From Crocodylus rhombifer (Eukaryota; Chordata; Crocodylia; Crocodylidae): a DNA stretch of 64,000 nucleotides. The notes beneath the pieces were generated by a model. It had not been told where the DNA came from. It saw only the letters and a list, made by a program, of their open reading frames with translations, and searched no databases. Every line of letters begins with the position of its first letter. The first letter of the stretch is position 1. Positions 35,701-49,140 of the stretch are shown one piece after another. The stretch lies in contig JAVSML010025535.1 in the NCBI GenBank assembly GCA_038503035.1, forward strand, positions 491,673 through 555,672. Direction: 5' to 3'. A program made the translations under genes and the position numbers.

Positions 35701-37814
35701 CCGACCATCCAGAAGTGTACATCCAATATCCCTGACACATGGAAGAGTTAACATATCAAAGATAAAAGGAAAGGAGCCCAAGACACATGCAAGCACTGGC
35801 TCAAAACTCCTGTTTCATGAAGAGGCAAAAAAGACATTTTTCCTAGACTGCCCGTGAGCTGCTCTCAGCGCTGAGCAATAAAAGCTCTCATCCAGTCCCT
35901 GGCAGTGCTGCCCTCACCACTGCAAGAAGTGGAATGCTCCCTCTCCCCAGGGACTATTATTTTGGTACATATTATATGGAAATGGAAATGTAGGGAGGCA
36001 AAATGGGATGCTCACACACACAGTTCTTCCTTTGTTGACAGAAAATCATCCCAGATCAGCTCTTGGTCAGATTTTTGAGCAGTGCTCAGAACCCAAAGAC
36101 CTGAGCTCTTCCAAAAATCTGTTTCCCCTTTTCTGATACATAATGGGAACTGAGCTCTCTGGAAACCTGCACTGAATGCATGCATCCCTACCTCATCACT
36201 CGTTCGTTCTCCTTCCTCTTATTACTACTAGCGATCACAGAAACAGACATCCCCTAAACCATAAAAGCCTCCCCTACTGGTCTTGATCTCAATTTGCATT
36301 GTGCAACTTGCACATGAATTTTTAAGACTTAGGGACGGCGCTGGATTTGTAAGGAACAGTTTCTTTAACTTGGAAGATTACAGGAAATTTCAGGTGGTTG
36401 CCCAAATGGAAATCAAAACTCCCCTAGTGACTTTCTGAGCACTTCCTGGCCAGAACTTCTTCTCCATAAACATACCTAAGACATCTAAGCCATTGCTCAC
36501 CACATAATGATCTCTCCATATACTGCCAGCCAGGTACTGGTTTCTAACTCATTATTGTGAAGTGTAATAATCAGATGGGCTGCAACGCAGACAGTCAAGC
36601 TTTTACCAAACAGAGAATCAGTGATCAAAAGCTGGAAATAGAAACCAGGAGGCCTGAGGCAGGCGGAAAAGAAATCTGAGGACTGGCTTTGTAATCAATC
36701 GAACAAGGGAAGAGACTGAATCTGAGAGTCATTTTCCACTTGGCTGTCCAAAGTAAAAAGGAATAGCTCTCACAGGCTCTGATAAGCTGTCAAAAACAGG
36801 AAGTGACATCCTGCTAGAAAGATGAGGAGAAATATGTATACAGAGACGACCAGAAGGACCTTAACAGGGGCTTTTAACACAGCCTTGAGCAAAGGGGGTG
36901 GATAACCTTTGGGGGCAGCAACATGACTAAAAGACGCTCCTGTGAGTCACGTTTCCTTCCGGGTGTGAGAAGGGGGTGTCATTTATTCATTTGTTGCTGA
37001 CTTGTACTAACAACAAATGATGACAAAACAGAGCTGTCTCCCCAAGTAGGGGATTTTCTTTGCCCTCCCTTCAGCCCCTAAGGGGTGAGGGTATGAATTA
37101 TGATATGCATCATCCATTTACTCCTATTAGCTCACAGCCAAGGTCCAAATAATATGTGAGGAGTTCTTAATCCTACTCAGTCCAATTCATAAAACTAGCT
37201 CTACACTTGGCTAACACTATACAGTTATACAAGATGAACTCACGGTGTAAACCCTATTACCATGGAAAACCTTTTCTAGCCTCAGATGTTTGATCTATTG
37301 GCCTGGGCAACAACTGTAGATCTTGTCATGTCATTGAAGTTGCTGCAAGTGAACCGTAAAGTGATTTAAGACAGCTGGAGTATGACTGACAATGTATGAA
37401 ATCAAAGCTTTATCTATCTTCGTCAAAACAACTGTAACTACTGCAAGTTTTACAGGTAACCTGATAACTACGTTATTGTTGCAAATAATATGCTGTTATT
37501 GGATATACTGTTATTAGCATTAGAGCAGTCTCCTGTTGTGCTTACTTAGTTCTTTCAGTAAACATAGTCCTCACTTCCAGAAGTCATAGCCCTGATTTAG
37601 CAAGTACTTGAGTGCACAAAGAAGTCCCACTGAATTTAGATACCTTAATTGCCTGTTGAAGCACTTTGCTCAGCCAGGGTTTAAGACTTGAAAGCCATGT
37701 CCTACTATGTGGACAGCACTTGGCACAAAAAAGGATTTTCAAGTGCTACTGCACTTACTTAACAGTGAGTTTAGCGTTTGAACACAAAACCAAGACAGAC
37801 CAGACAAAGGGTAG
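35701..37814. other. Non-coding DNA
   Basis: No gene or confident repeat seen. Confidence 0.5.
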
Positions 37815-37940
37815 GTGAAATGAGGCATGAAGAGATTAAATGATTTGAACCAGGATAGAGAAGGAGCCAATACAAGTCAAGCCCTGAATCTAGCTTCCCC
37901 AAGTCCAGTATTTTACCCACAAAATCATCTATCATTGTCT
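37815..37940 (-). repeat. MIR fragment
   Basis: 'aatgaggcatgaagagatta' and 'atgatttgaaccaggataga' fit the reversed MIR core. Diverged. Confidence 0.45.
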
Positions 37941-40129
37941 TCCATAAAGATGATCAAGACAAGGAATGGCCCTTTGCTTAATGGCACTGGACTGAGAGCC
38001 AGGAAATCTCTGTGCCTGATTTTCAGTAATGATGAGCACCTACAGCTCTTACTGATTAAGGCACCTTTGAAAATCAAACCCTCACACACTTGATATATAA
38101 TATTCTCCCTCTAGTTCAAATCTAACTTCCTTCCTTTCCAGCTCCCATAAATAATGATTCTCTTTTTTTTTCTCCCCATCTTTAAAAAAGAATAAAATTT
38201 ACAAAGCATGTCAGCCTCTGGGATATTTCTGCTGGCAGCTCTGTAATGATGCATTACTTTCATACATCATCAAAACAATAGCACACGAGTGATGTATTAC
38301 AGCAATGGATTATCCAAATGATGGTAGCCTGATGATAGAGTGCCATAGTACTTTATTAGAGTGATGTTGGCAGGAATATTGCAGGGACGTCATGAGAGTT
38401 TCATTTTGGTAAAAACAAGAATTAATTTTGAGATGTGGGAACAAGCTCAAAAAAAGGATGTAGTTATAGTACATTGAACAATTAGAATTTCATTAGTGTG
38501 CTAAGTATAGTAATGCCTGTGTTTGCATGGAAAATATATCGCCACCATTGCATGCTTGGGTAGTAAAAGAGAATATTTCTCACTCACCAGTGACAGCTGG
38601 CTAAAATTTATTGGCTTGCATTTCAAAGTCTGCTTCAAAACATTCTGGAAGGAACCAATCTTGAATCCTTTGGTTTTCAGGTATACAGAAGGGCCTGGGA
38701 TTGGGAGGTAGACTGGTAGGAGGTAGACAGAAAGACAGATTCTAAACTCACGTAAAAGCTTAGCATTATGGTATAACTGTAATGCTCCCTTCAGAATTAT
38801 TCCAGATTTACAAAAGGGTATTAACAATGAAAGTCACTCCATTATTTATAATATAAGACATTGAAATGGTGAATATGCATTTCTGCCTTTCAGCTATGCT
38901 TCCACATATGTACAATTGTTGCTATTTAAATGTCAACACTGACTTTTCTACATACCCGTACATAAATACCAAGGTGACTGGGGGACAGAATTTCTGTAGA
39001 TCAGACAGCGGTACTCAGAAGTGTTGGTAATGGGAAGGTGGGGTTTTGAAAGGTTTTAAGAAGTCTGTGCACTGAACTGTAATTTAATTCTCTTATGTTC
39101 CTTAAAAAAGTCCAACCCTAGCTTAATTTAAGTTCTCATCCTTATCTTTCAACCCAATGAAAGCTCATACATCTAATGCCTAGTGACCCTAATAAGAACG
39201 CCTAAGGGCCTGCTGGACAGCCTACTCTGTGGATTTTGCATCCCTTTTTGTGCTCCAAAGCTGTGCTCAACAGCTGCTCCAGCTAAACAGCACCTTTATT
39301 ATTTCACCCGTTTGCTATTTTGTTTTGTGCTCAGATACCAAGAAGATGAGCCCTTTTAAACTGGTTGTATAGATGTCATTAGATTGGGGAAGGTGGGGCA
39401 AGCTAGAAGATGGATCCACAATGTTGTAAGACATAATCATTTTTAAACAGCAGACATTTGTTAGGGAAATGCCCATAGATCATAAATAAAAGAAGACAGC
39501 TTCCATTCCTTTCTAATTCCTCATATGGAAGTCAAGCTAGAATTCAGTAACATTTTTCACTTGAAATTTCCTTTCCCTCACTGGGGAGGGAGAAAATTTG
39601 GCAGTGCTGAACTGTGCTACAAATTCATGTGGATATTTCTGTCAGGTGACACAAACAGAAAAATTCTTTGAAAAAAAAGTCAAAACATTTCATATCTTTA
39701 GATTTTTTGGTAATTCAAATGACTTTTTTGCTTCTGTATTTTCTTCAGAATTATTAAAGAAGGTAAAAATACACAATACACATGCTGAACAAAATAAATC
39801 CTTTTTTCAGAACTGCCCCTGAATGACAAAATCCATTATGCACACAGCTGTACTGAGAACACAGTACACTCCATCTAGAGGCCAGAAAACATACCTGCAA
39901 GCCCAGCAAAACCTCATTCACTAAAGCTGCAGCCATATCCTGGTAGCAACCCATTGGCTTCAGTTGGGAAATTTTCATCTCTCACATTCACACTCAATGC
40001 TTTATCACTCATGATGTGTATAGCAGGGGAGGATTTAGGCCTGGATAATGATTGAAAACAACTTCTTATTTGCTTAATCTCATTAAAAAAATATTAAAAT
40101 AACATGCAACAAAATGCTTGAAGTGAAGT
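37941..40129. other. Non-coding AT-rich DNA
   Basis: No gene or confident repeat. Short open frames are unsupported. Confidence 0.5.
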
Positions 40130-40870
40130 AAGAGTGTCTATGCACAAATTTGGGCATTGGCATGAAATACAATTGCATTATCTATCTCCTGCTGCTGCTT
40201 GCAACTGTCAGAGACAAGGTAACGGCAAGGAGTACAAAACACTGCCACTGCAAAGTCTGGAAGACTTATATTTTGCACATCATACTGCACTACTGTGCAT
40301 CAAAAATCTGCCAACAGAGGCTGGCAGCCTGGCAAAAACAGCAGGCTAAGCAGAGCTCAAAAGTCAGTGATAGCAAAACAAGTATTCCTGGAAATAAACT
40401 ATCAAGGAAAACCGTCAAAGAAGTCAAAACCATCAACGAAGTAGAACAATACATCTATCTGGGGAGCACTGTACTAACGAATGGAGACTTCAGGAAGGAA
40501 CTAGTAACAAAGATAGAAAATTACCACTACATTCACTAATTTAACAACAAAGTAATGAAAGATATACAGCCCCAGAATGCCACGGAGAATTCTCAGTTCA
40601 AATGTCACATCAGTATCAACAGCTGAGAGAGCTGGAGCCCAGCCAAAGTGTTAGGACACTAGATGCCTTCAGGGAAGGCTCTGGACATCCAATGGAAAGA
40701 AATCATCACTATGAGGAGAAATCACCAACCAACAGCTCACTTCCACCAGATACAGAAGGAAGCACTGAAAATATTTGGGACACGTCCTCTGGATAGAAAT
40801 ACATCATTCTTATATGAGACTCTCACATGGAAACAGATTGGTATGATGAAATAAGACAATTCAAGAAAAC
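40130..40870 (+). pseudogene. RTE-type LINE reverse transcriptase C-terminal remnant
   Basis: This decayed stretch keeps three blocks in the order found after the catalytic core of RTE-clade reverse transcriptases. INEVEQYIYLGSTVLTNGDF (about 40430-40490) corresponds to the VEQFxYLGS block. TLDAF and, after a frameshift, LDIQWKEIIT (about 40650-40705) correspond to the thumb region. KYLGHVLWIE (about 40765-40795) corresponds to the WLGHVLRM block. Stops and shifts separate them, so it is not functional. The catalytic YADD part is not recognisable upstream. Jockey-like or other LINE origin is less likely. The young CR1 starts immediately downstream. Confidence 0.6.
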
Positions 40871-40875
40871 CCTTA

Positions 40876-42190
40876 AGGAAAATTATGCTGGCACATATCC
40901 AGGAGGGGCCAGCAGGGGACTGCATGCTTAGGGGCAACCAACACGGGTTCATCAGCAGCAGGTCCTGTCAGACCAACCTGGTGGCCTTTTACAATCAGAT
41001 CACCAGATCATTAGATGCAGGGGTAGCAGTGGACATAGTCTTCCTGGACTTCCGGAAGACCTTCAACACTGTCTCTCACCCCATTCTCATTAAGAAACTG
41101 GGGGACTGTGGTGTCGACACCCACACAGTCAAATGGGTCGCCAACTGGCTGGAAGGTCACACCCAGAGGGTGGTAGTGGATGGGTCCTTCTCAACCTGGA
41201 AGGACGTGGGCAGTGGGGTCCCCCAGGGCTCGGTCCTCGGGCCCGCACTGTTCAACATCATCATCAGCGATTTGGACGAGGGGGTAAAAAGCATCCTGCT
41301 CAAATTTGCTGATGACACAAAGATGTGGGGGGAAGTGGGCACACTAGAAGGAAGCATCAGGCTACAATCAGACCTTGACAGGTTACAAGGGTGGGTGGAT
41401 AAGAATAGGATGGGATTCAACACAGACAAGTGCAAGGTGATGCACCTTGGGAGGAACAACCGGCACCATACCTACAGGCTGGGGAACTCCCCTCTTGTCA
41501 GCACGGAGGTGGAAAGGATCTTGGAGTCATCACTGACTCCAAGATGAACATGGGCCGGCAGTGTGGGGAGGCAGTTAGGAAGGCCAACCTCACCTTGCCA
41601 TACATCCACAGATGCATCTCAAGCAGGGCCAGGGAGGTGATCCTCCCCCTCTATATGGCACTGGTCAGGCCGCAACTGGAGTACTGCCTCCAGTTCTGGG
41701 CACTGCACTTCAAGAGGGATGTGGACAACATGGAGAGGGTCCAGAGGAGGCCTCTCTCATGATCATGGGGCAGCAGGGCAGGCCCTTGAGGAAAAGCTAT
41801 GGGACCTGAACCTGTTCAGCCTCCACAAGAGAAGGCTGAGGGGGATCTAGTGGCCTGTTTTAAACTAGTCAGGGGGGATCAGCAGGCACTGGGGGAGTCC
41901 CTGTTCCCCTGAGCACTGCCAGGAGTGACCAGGAATAACAGTCACAAGCTGGCAGAGGGCAGGTTTAGGCTGGATATCAGGAGGCGCGACTTCACGGTCA
42001 GGGCGGCTAGGGTCTGGAACCAACTTCCAAGAGAAGTGGTGCTGGCTCCTACCCTGGGGGTGTTTAAGAGGAGGCTGGATGAACATCTTGCTGGGGTCGT
42101 TTGACCCCAGTATTATTTCCTGCCATGGCAGGGGGTCGGACTAGATGATCTGCTCAGGTCCCTTCCGACCCTAGAAACTCTGAAACTATC
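40876..42190 (+). mobile_element. 5'-truncated CR1 LINE (copy 2)
   Basis: Homology to copy 1 starts abruptly at GAAAATTATGCTGGCACA, inside the RT, and runs through the 3' UTR block to a TAGAAACTCTGAAACTAT tail. Abrupt 5' truncation is the usual product of incomplete reverse transcription in CR1. The sequence is close to copy 1, so both belong to a young subfamily. Confidence 0.92.
40885..42110 (+). pseudogene. CR1 ORF2 C-terminal half, truncated and frameshifted
   Basis: It begins inside the RT (IQEGPAGDCMLRGNQHGFIS) and keeps [24 protein letters not shown] and the catalytic [12 protein letters not shown] missing A in the A run near 41512 (GAAAGG against GAAAAGG in copy 1) shifts the frame after STEV. 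A second disruption near 41755 removes the frame after MERVQRR. The LGVITDSKMNMG, RPQLEYC and NLFSLHKRRL-equivalent regions can be followed to the 3' UTR at about 42110. The positions that are deleted or nonsense in copy 1 near 13531 and 13231 are intact here. Confidence 0.9.
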
Positions 42191-42395
42191 CTTAGCAAGA
42201 TATGTGGAGGTGGGTTGAAGAGATTATCTCAGCAGAAATGACAGAGGCAGCAAGCAAGGAAGAATGAATGAATTAAATGTCACAACAAATGTGCGCTGGA
42301 GGAACGAAACTCAGTTTAAAATGCATTTTGAGGGCTATGTGAAAAAGTAGCAGTGATCTAGCTTAATATCTTTTAGACTGATTTTGCCAAATCAG

Positions 42396-43176
42396 TAGGG
42401 GTGTGCGAAATGGGCCATATTCAATTCGGATTCAGCCCGAATTGGGGACAGTAATTCGATTTGTTGATTCAACCCACTGTCCCTGATTTGATTCAGCTAA
42501 ATCGGAATCTGAAGATTCGGTGCTGATTTGGAGAATCAGCGATTTGGCCATAGAAACAGCTTTAAATGTTTTTTCTACATACCTCGAGCCATACAGGTGT
42601 GGCTCGTGACTGCTGTGATGCTGAGGCAGATGGAGCGTCCCACAGGAGTGTGAGGGGGGGCCCTCCACGTGCTCGACAGCGAACCCGGAAGTGGACCACA
42701 AGTACTTGAGGTCCACTTCCTGGTCCGCTGGGAATTGTGTGGGAAGACCCCCTCCCACACACACACACCTCTCCCCAACAGCTCGGCAATCAGCCCAGAC
42801 CCAGGAGGCACCAGTCACCAAGTCGGGGGGTTTGGGGGGGCCCCCCCATTTGCTCCCCAGCAGACCACTTCCAGGTCTGCTGCTGAGTTCGCTGGGGAGC
42901 CTCCCTTACTCCTGTGGGGTGCTCCATGTGCCCCAGCATCGCAGCATTCATGAGCCACCTGCTACCTAGAGGTATGTAGAAAAAACATTTAAAGCTGTGT
43001 CTATGTCTGAATCGCCAAATCTTTCCAAATCTCTCTGAAATCAATTTGGAGGGTTCCGATTCGATTCAGAGATATTAAAAGGTCCTCTGATTTGATTTGG
43101 ATTCAGAGATTCAGCCATTGAATCAAGCTGAATCTCTGCCGAATCAAATCAGGGACCGAAGCTTCACACAGCCCTA
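42396..43176 (+). mobile_element. hAT-like non-autonomous element, copy A3
   Basis: The copy is 781 bp, from TAGGGGTGTGCGAAATGG to GCTTCACACAGCCCTA, flanked by CAAATCAG (42388-42395) and CAAACCAG (43177-43184), 7 of 8 matching. The two halves are inverted: AAATGTTTTTTCTACATAC near 42565 reappears reversed near 42972-42992. Same subfamily as A5. Non-coding. Confidence 0.85.
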
Positions 43177-43184
43177 CAAACCAG

Positions 43185-46100
43185 CCCAAAATTCGGCATG
43201 GATATTTTCCTTTCAGTTGAAACCAGAAAAACCTCTGTTTAGGATTAAGGACATTTCAATTAAACTATGAAGTCAAAATAAGACTGCCCATAACTATTAT
43301 ACATCTTTCTCCTGTATACAAGGACTCAGTTTAAACCACCAAACTTTTGCATACAGGCCAGCTTGTCTTCCTTATCTTATTGCAAAAGTGGAAAACCCCA
43401 ATGACAGGCCATTATGTTGTAAAATAATTGCCAGGGTACAACTCCTGTGAACTTCCTTCCTTTCTTGACACTGTGCTTCTGATACTACCAATGCTTTTTA
43501 AAATAGTTTTACTTTTGAAGAGTAATTTGTGGGTCAGCTGCCAAATTCAAATACTTTAGCATCTGGATAAAGACACCAGATTTCTACACTATTAAATAGC
43601 TCCTTCTCCAAGTGTGAGGAATGCAATTTTTGTTTTTAATATTTTGTAAGATTGCTTCCTACACAGGGTTAAAAAAGCATTGTGATTTCTATTGCAATGG
43701 CATCTTCTCTCCTTATGCCTGGCTGACAGGGGTGTTTTATGCAAATGGACATTATCCATGCCCTGCAGTCTTGCTTTTACCTTTCCAATCATTGTGCTAT
43801 TGATGGCATTGATTCCACTCTCACCCACCTACCCCTCTGGTTCCGTTTGTGACAGGCACTAATACCTTCTCCTCTACTTCCCCCTAAAATATACAATTTT
43901 CTGGGATCTACCACAGGCTATAAAAAAAAAGGGGGGGTGGGGAAGCATCACAAAACCCAGAGTTCACCATGCTGGCTTTTCTGCATGAGGTATTTTAAAG
44001 GATGGATAGAACCTTTTTATTGATGATTGTTTTAAGTTCTCTCTAACACTCAGGGAAAACATTTCTTTTCTCCAAGCTGCAACAATTCAAGCGAACTATT
44101 CCTTAGTAATTAGAACAGAGGAGCCTGGAAGTCAGAACCTGTGGGTTGTTTTCATAATTTTGTAGGAGGGATTATTACCTAGTAATGACAACTGGGACAG
44201 AGAGGTAGAAATCCAGACTCCTATTTGGAGTCCGTCAGTAAGAAAAATAGTGTAGTCTAGGGATTAGAGGATAGTGTGGGAAGGACCTAGAGAGTTAGGA
44301 CTTCCCTGTTCTCTGGGAAGGAGCATGGTTTAATAGTTAACTATTATTGTAAGAAGTCTCTAAGGACTCTTCTTATTCCTCACTCCAAATGAGTCACAGC
44401 AAGAATTTCGGTGAGTAATTTTGGTGGCACAGGGAAAGTAATACTTCCCTATGAGAATTAACCAATGCTGTAAAGAATTTTGAGTGCCCTGCATGGAAGG
44501 AAGTATATTGGTTGCCATAAAACTTTCCCATTAGCCACTCTACCATACTAACTATTACAATATAAAGGGTACTGTCATAACCGCACATATGTGGGATAGT
44601 GAATACTGCACTGAAATTGTCACCCACTATATACATGCACATTCAAATGCTGACAGAAAGAAAATCAGAGGCTGAAAATACTGTCAAAAAGAATCTATGG
44701 CTTTTTTGTTTTATGGGTGCATGCATATGTGAAAGTTCTAGTACACATTGAAGTCACAGAAACCACAGCAGGTCACACCACCAGAGGATTTGGCTCTAAG
44801 AGTCTACGGGAAAGATGAAGAGGGGGGGAAAAAGTAATCTACTCATTCATTAGCAAGAGAAGGTGGCAAGAGACCATCTGTCTACAGGAGGAGACAGGCA
44901 AGGGAGTCTCAAGGTTTGGTGGATCTGGGCCCTATTACATATTCATTCACTCTCTGATGACAGCGACAGTACAAGTTTCCTATGATACCTCATTACTAAG
45001 CCTTAACATTTGCACGCATGTCCATACACCATCAGTCAACAGAAAGAGTCTCTTGTACTTCCATGGGCTTTGGACAGATACCAATCACAAGTAAATCATC
45101 TCTGGGATGTTACATATTTGTGTGCCCAACATCCTTGGGCTCCCTGTGGAGGCTGCTGATTAGCAGCTCTTCTTGGGGTAGGTTTTGAGACTTTGATACC
45201 TTTTTGCTAAGCTTTACGGAGATCACCAATTCCCCCTGGCTTAGATCACTGAATGTCCATTGTCTATTAGCAGATTCTTGTCACTAGTACGCTAAGTTTT
45301 AAGTAGTAACCTAGAGGTGAAAGCCCTTAAATCATCCTGTCTCTTGTACAGTTTTTAAAATACTGCAGTGAATTTCAGTCATGCACCTCCTATTAAAGTC
45401 AGCATGGAGCCAGGCAGCAAAGTCCCTCTATAAAATCCTGGAATAAATGTGACTTACTGAACATCTTGTACCATCTCAGTTGCTGGTATAATTTCAAAGG
45501 TTCTGGAGAGCTTCAAGTTGTTCAGCTATACTACTGTTTGAGAATGACTAGAAGTATACAGAACAACTGAAGAACTGCCCAGAGCTGTAATACAGACTTG
45601 TAATGCATTATTTGGCTGCTGGTCAAATAACTGTATTAATGCATTAATGGTAGTGTTAAACTGATCTCTTCTGTTTGCTTCAGGGCATGTATGATTTTTA
45701 TTTTTATGCATAACTAAGAATAGCAATACTACTTATTTCCTGAGAATAAAGCCATGTAAGGAATATGCTATGAGCCTTTTCTAACTCTTCTGTGGCCTTT
45801 AGTTATCTGCTTTTGAACTTCAGGATGCTTCTGATAATCAGCGTGCTTAGATTAAAACTGATTGTGGCACTTAAATAAAAACCTGAAATGAAAACCTCAA
45901 TCTTGCATGAAAGTTTCAGATTTTTAAAATTAATTTAATTCCTTTATGGAATAACAAGTTTCACTTTCAGAGCTCCATTCATCCAATAATCTCTAATCTC
46001 TGCAGGCATTAATTAAAGCGCCGACTAAATTTCTTTTTTTGACTAATTATTCTAAAAGTTCACTTGCATTACAGAACACAGTTTAAACAGTACGTGCTGG

Positions 46101-46369
46101 TATTTTTATTCCTCTCTCTTTTTTTTAAGCAAGCAATTTTTCTTCTCTCCCACTGAAAATATAAAGCTATTTTCGGCAAGGGGGTACTAACTATACTAAG
46201 AAATGGGTGAAAATGAGTATTTAGACAGTGCTGTCAAATGTAGAAAATAAACAAGCAGAACAAACAGACAACACTTTTTTCACCCTGCTGACTTATTCCA
46301 GTTAAGTGTTACTGATTCATAGACTTACAAAAACATATCACATTGTTCTTCCTGGGTGCTCCTATGTGC
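43185..46369. other. Non-coding AT-rich DNA
   Basis: No gene or confident repeat. The A/G homopolymer at 43920-43940 and poly-T near 46118-46128 are simple sequence. Confidence 0.5.
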
Positions 46370-46570
46370 TGAACACTTTTGAAATCCCATCCCTAAATCT
46401 TTCTGCACTCCACTTATTCATCTGCAAAGTGGGGGTGATAACTTTTTCTTTCACATTGCTTCATTTTGCATTGTCTGTTTCAATTATGAGCTCATCAGGA
46501 TAGAGACTGATTATCATCATGTCTATGTTCAGTCCCTTGCACTGTGGGACCCTTAATTTAGTTTGTACTT
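46370..46570 (+). repeat. MIR/CORE-SINE-like copy
   Basis: 'ttcatctgcaaagtgggggt' is the MIR core end. The tail 'gagctcatcaggatagagac' and 'tgcactgtgggacccttaat' follows in the expected order. Confidence 0.5.
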
Positions 46571-46608
46571 CTATGTAGAATTACCAAAAAAGAAGAGTTT
46601 ACCACACC

Positions 46609-46631
46609 TACACACACACACACACACACAA
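46609..46631. repeat. (CA)n microsatellite
   Basis: About 11 CA units. Confidence 0.9.
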
Positions 46632-46839
46632 CCCTGAAGTCACTACAGCCAGTGCCACTGACTCCAGATTAGTATCTTTTCATGGACAGCACTGGAGGGA
46701 AGTATAACATATTAAAAAGCTTCCAAAAGAAATCAGTTATATTTTACTAGGGATTTTGTCCATTTTAGAGAAACCCTGGGAACTAGGCAACATATTTTCA
46801 AGTGCCCTCTACTGGCGCACAGGTTTCATTGGGTAAACA

Positions 46840-47010
46840 TGATAGTTGGTCTAATAAAACATAAAGAGCTGGAAAATTTGTTCTCTACAAGCTTTTGGGC
46901 ACAAGCACCCTTCTTCCGGCATAAGGAGAGTCTGCTGGTGTTTGTGTACTCTCTTAGGTGGAACAGAAGCATAAGCCAATATGCAAAATACAGGTCTGTG
47001 AAAGTGCAAA
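46840..47010 (-). repeat. PLE tail fragment
   Basis: On the minus strand: CCGGAAGAAGGGTGCTTGTG, then CCCAAAAGCTTG. The plus strand shares 'agaagc' and 'aagccaatatgcaaaa' with the PLE at 26.2-26.3 kb, so this is the same family. The edge carries GTTGGTCTAATAAAA on the plus strand, opposite to the usual tail direction. Confidence 0.65.
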
Positions 47011-47869
47011 TGTGTGACAGATGACTCTACTGGCACTACATCAATTAGCTATTTACACCTGTCCAGATGTAGACAAACACTGCACTAGACCGCAATAAGA
47101 CTGGTAAGTCTGACCTAAGGACCTGCACTGCTACTATGAAAGCAGGCACTGGAACCTGAAAGGAACTCACACCCTTACTAAGCCATTCATGCATCAAACA
47201 GAAATCATTGTTTAAATGAAATTAACCTGGTTATCATCATTTTCCTTTAACCAGCAGGGAAACAGTTAATGTGTGGTTCATTTGCAAGTAAGCCCAAACA
47301 TAAAACTGCTGCAGCTTTAAAATGCTTACAGAACTTTTGGGGGCTTTATTACTTAGCAAAATGTTGTTCAGGAACACTGGTACTGTATATGCAGAAGACC
47401 TGGATTGAAAATTACATTGCGTAATTTATGGCCTGCCTGGGGTGAACAAAATACTCTCCGTTATTGCCTTTAGCAACACCTGTATAAAACATGGCTTAAT
47501 GGAACACCATCACTCAAAGGGTTTACAGTCCTCTAGATTACATCTTATAACTGTAAGTACAGTAGAAAGTAAATTAGGAATACTAATGCCAACCCAGTGT
47601 CCTGGGTGACTAACATTAAACCAGCTGCAGCAATGTGGATTGTAAAATGCTAATATGTAGGGAATATTATATAGAAGAATGCTGTATAATAAGGGCATAC
47701 TAATAAGAATTTAATGTCTTGAGCAAAATGATGGCAGGAGTTTGTGAAGTTCACTTTGCAGAACTGAATTTTGAAACCCAGCAGAGACTGATAAATTGAG
47801 CAATGTGCTGGCACTCAGAGAACCCTTCAGTCTAGACATGCCCCTCTCTGACAAGGGAAAACTGGTTTA

Positions 47870-47930
47870 ACATTTCTCTGCCTCAGTTTCACCATCTGTA
47901 AACTGGAGGCTGGTCATCATGTCTAAATAC
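47870..47930 (+). repeat. MIR fragment
   Basis: 'ctctgcctcagtttcaccat' followed by 'ctgtaaactggaggc' is the MIR core. Confidence 0.6.
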
Positions 47931-49140
47931 AGAGAGACATGATGGAGTGAAAGTTGGCAAGCAGAAGAAAGGATGCAGCAATTTATGCATGTATTTAATT
48001 CTGTGCAATAAACCCAAAGAAACCAGTGGGACCACTCAAGTTAAGTGAAATGAAGTCCTTGAAGAATGAAGACCCAAGTTTGGAGTTATTGATTTGAATA
48101 AGGATCCACGCATGGGCTTTCAAGCAGCCAGATGAGTCTGATCACAAAATCCACTTTCTTGAGAACACAGTTTAACTCCCTCTGCTTCAACCTAACCTCC
48201 CATAGAGAAACAAACAGCAAAAATATACTGACCCTCTCTGAGAAAGAGGTTGAAAAACAGACACTGATCCCCAAGGCATTGTATGGCAGTTAGTAAGGCA
48301 GTAAGTGTGACACAAGGATCTAAAAGAGAAATATAGCTTGGAGAGATTCAAGTGAGTTCACTGGCATTACTCCAGATTCACATGGGCATAAGTAAAAGCC
48401 AACTCCAGTCTTGGCAAGCACAGCATGTTCTTTTGGAGACACTTACTAATCAGCAATAAAAAATGATCATTGATAAATAATAATAATGAAGCAGTTTCAG
48501 GATCAAGCCCTATCTATTTGCTTCTAGTTACCATCTGTGACTAAGAAGAGATGATTTGATTCCTTCATTTTTCTCCCTCTTTTTTTCTCACTAAGTTTAA
48601 AATTAATGCAGCTTGCTAAAATTTGTGAATCACCATCTTTAATCAAGACAGAGCATATAAATGAGTTGGTTAATTGCTGTTGCATAGAAACCACTCAACA
48701 TTGTTTGTATCTAGTGTTTATGGAGACAACAATCATGTTTTTTTCCCCCAGCAGGGAAGACTGCTTTGTGTCGATCTGCAATCCAGGCTTGGCCAATACA
48801 AGGGCACATGATTCACAAATTTTAGGACAAGGAGGAAACAGATCATGTAGTCTGACCTCTCATATAACACACATTCATGTCCAGTTGTTTGCTCACTATT
48901 GCCCCTTTTTTTGGGCATAAGTGCTTCCCAGGATACAGTCCTCTATTCTGAAGGCGTGGCTTACAATTTGCGTATCTAGGAGCAAAGGTTGTATTTGGCT
49001 GCAGTAAGACATATTTTGTTTAAAGAGTCTATATAGGTAGTTAAGGCTGTTACCAATCATTGGCCCATGAGACCAGAGAGGGATGAGGGATGGGCTAGGA
49101 GGGGTCCAGAAGCAGTTGGTCCAGACCAACTCAAATCGTT
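47931..49140. other. Non-coding DNA
   Basis: No gene or confident repeat. Confidence 0.5.
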
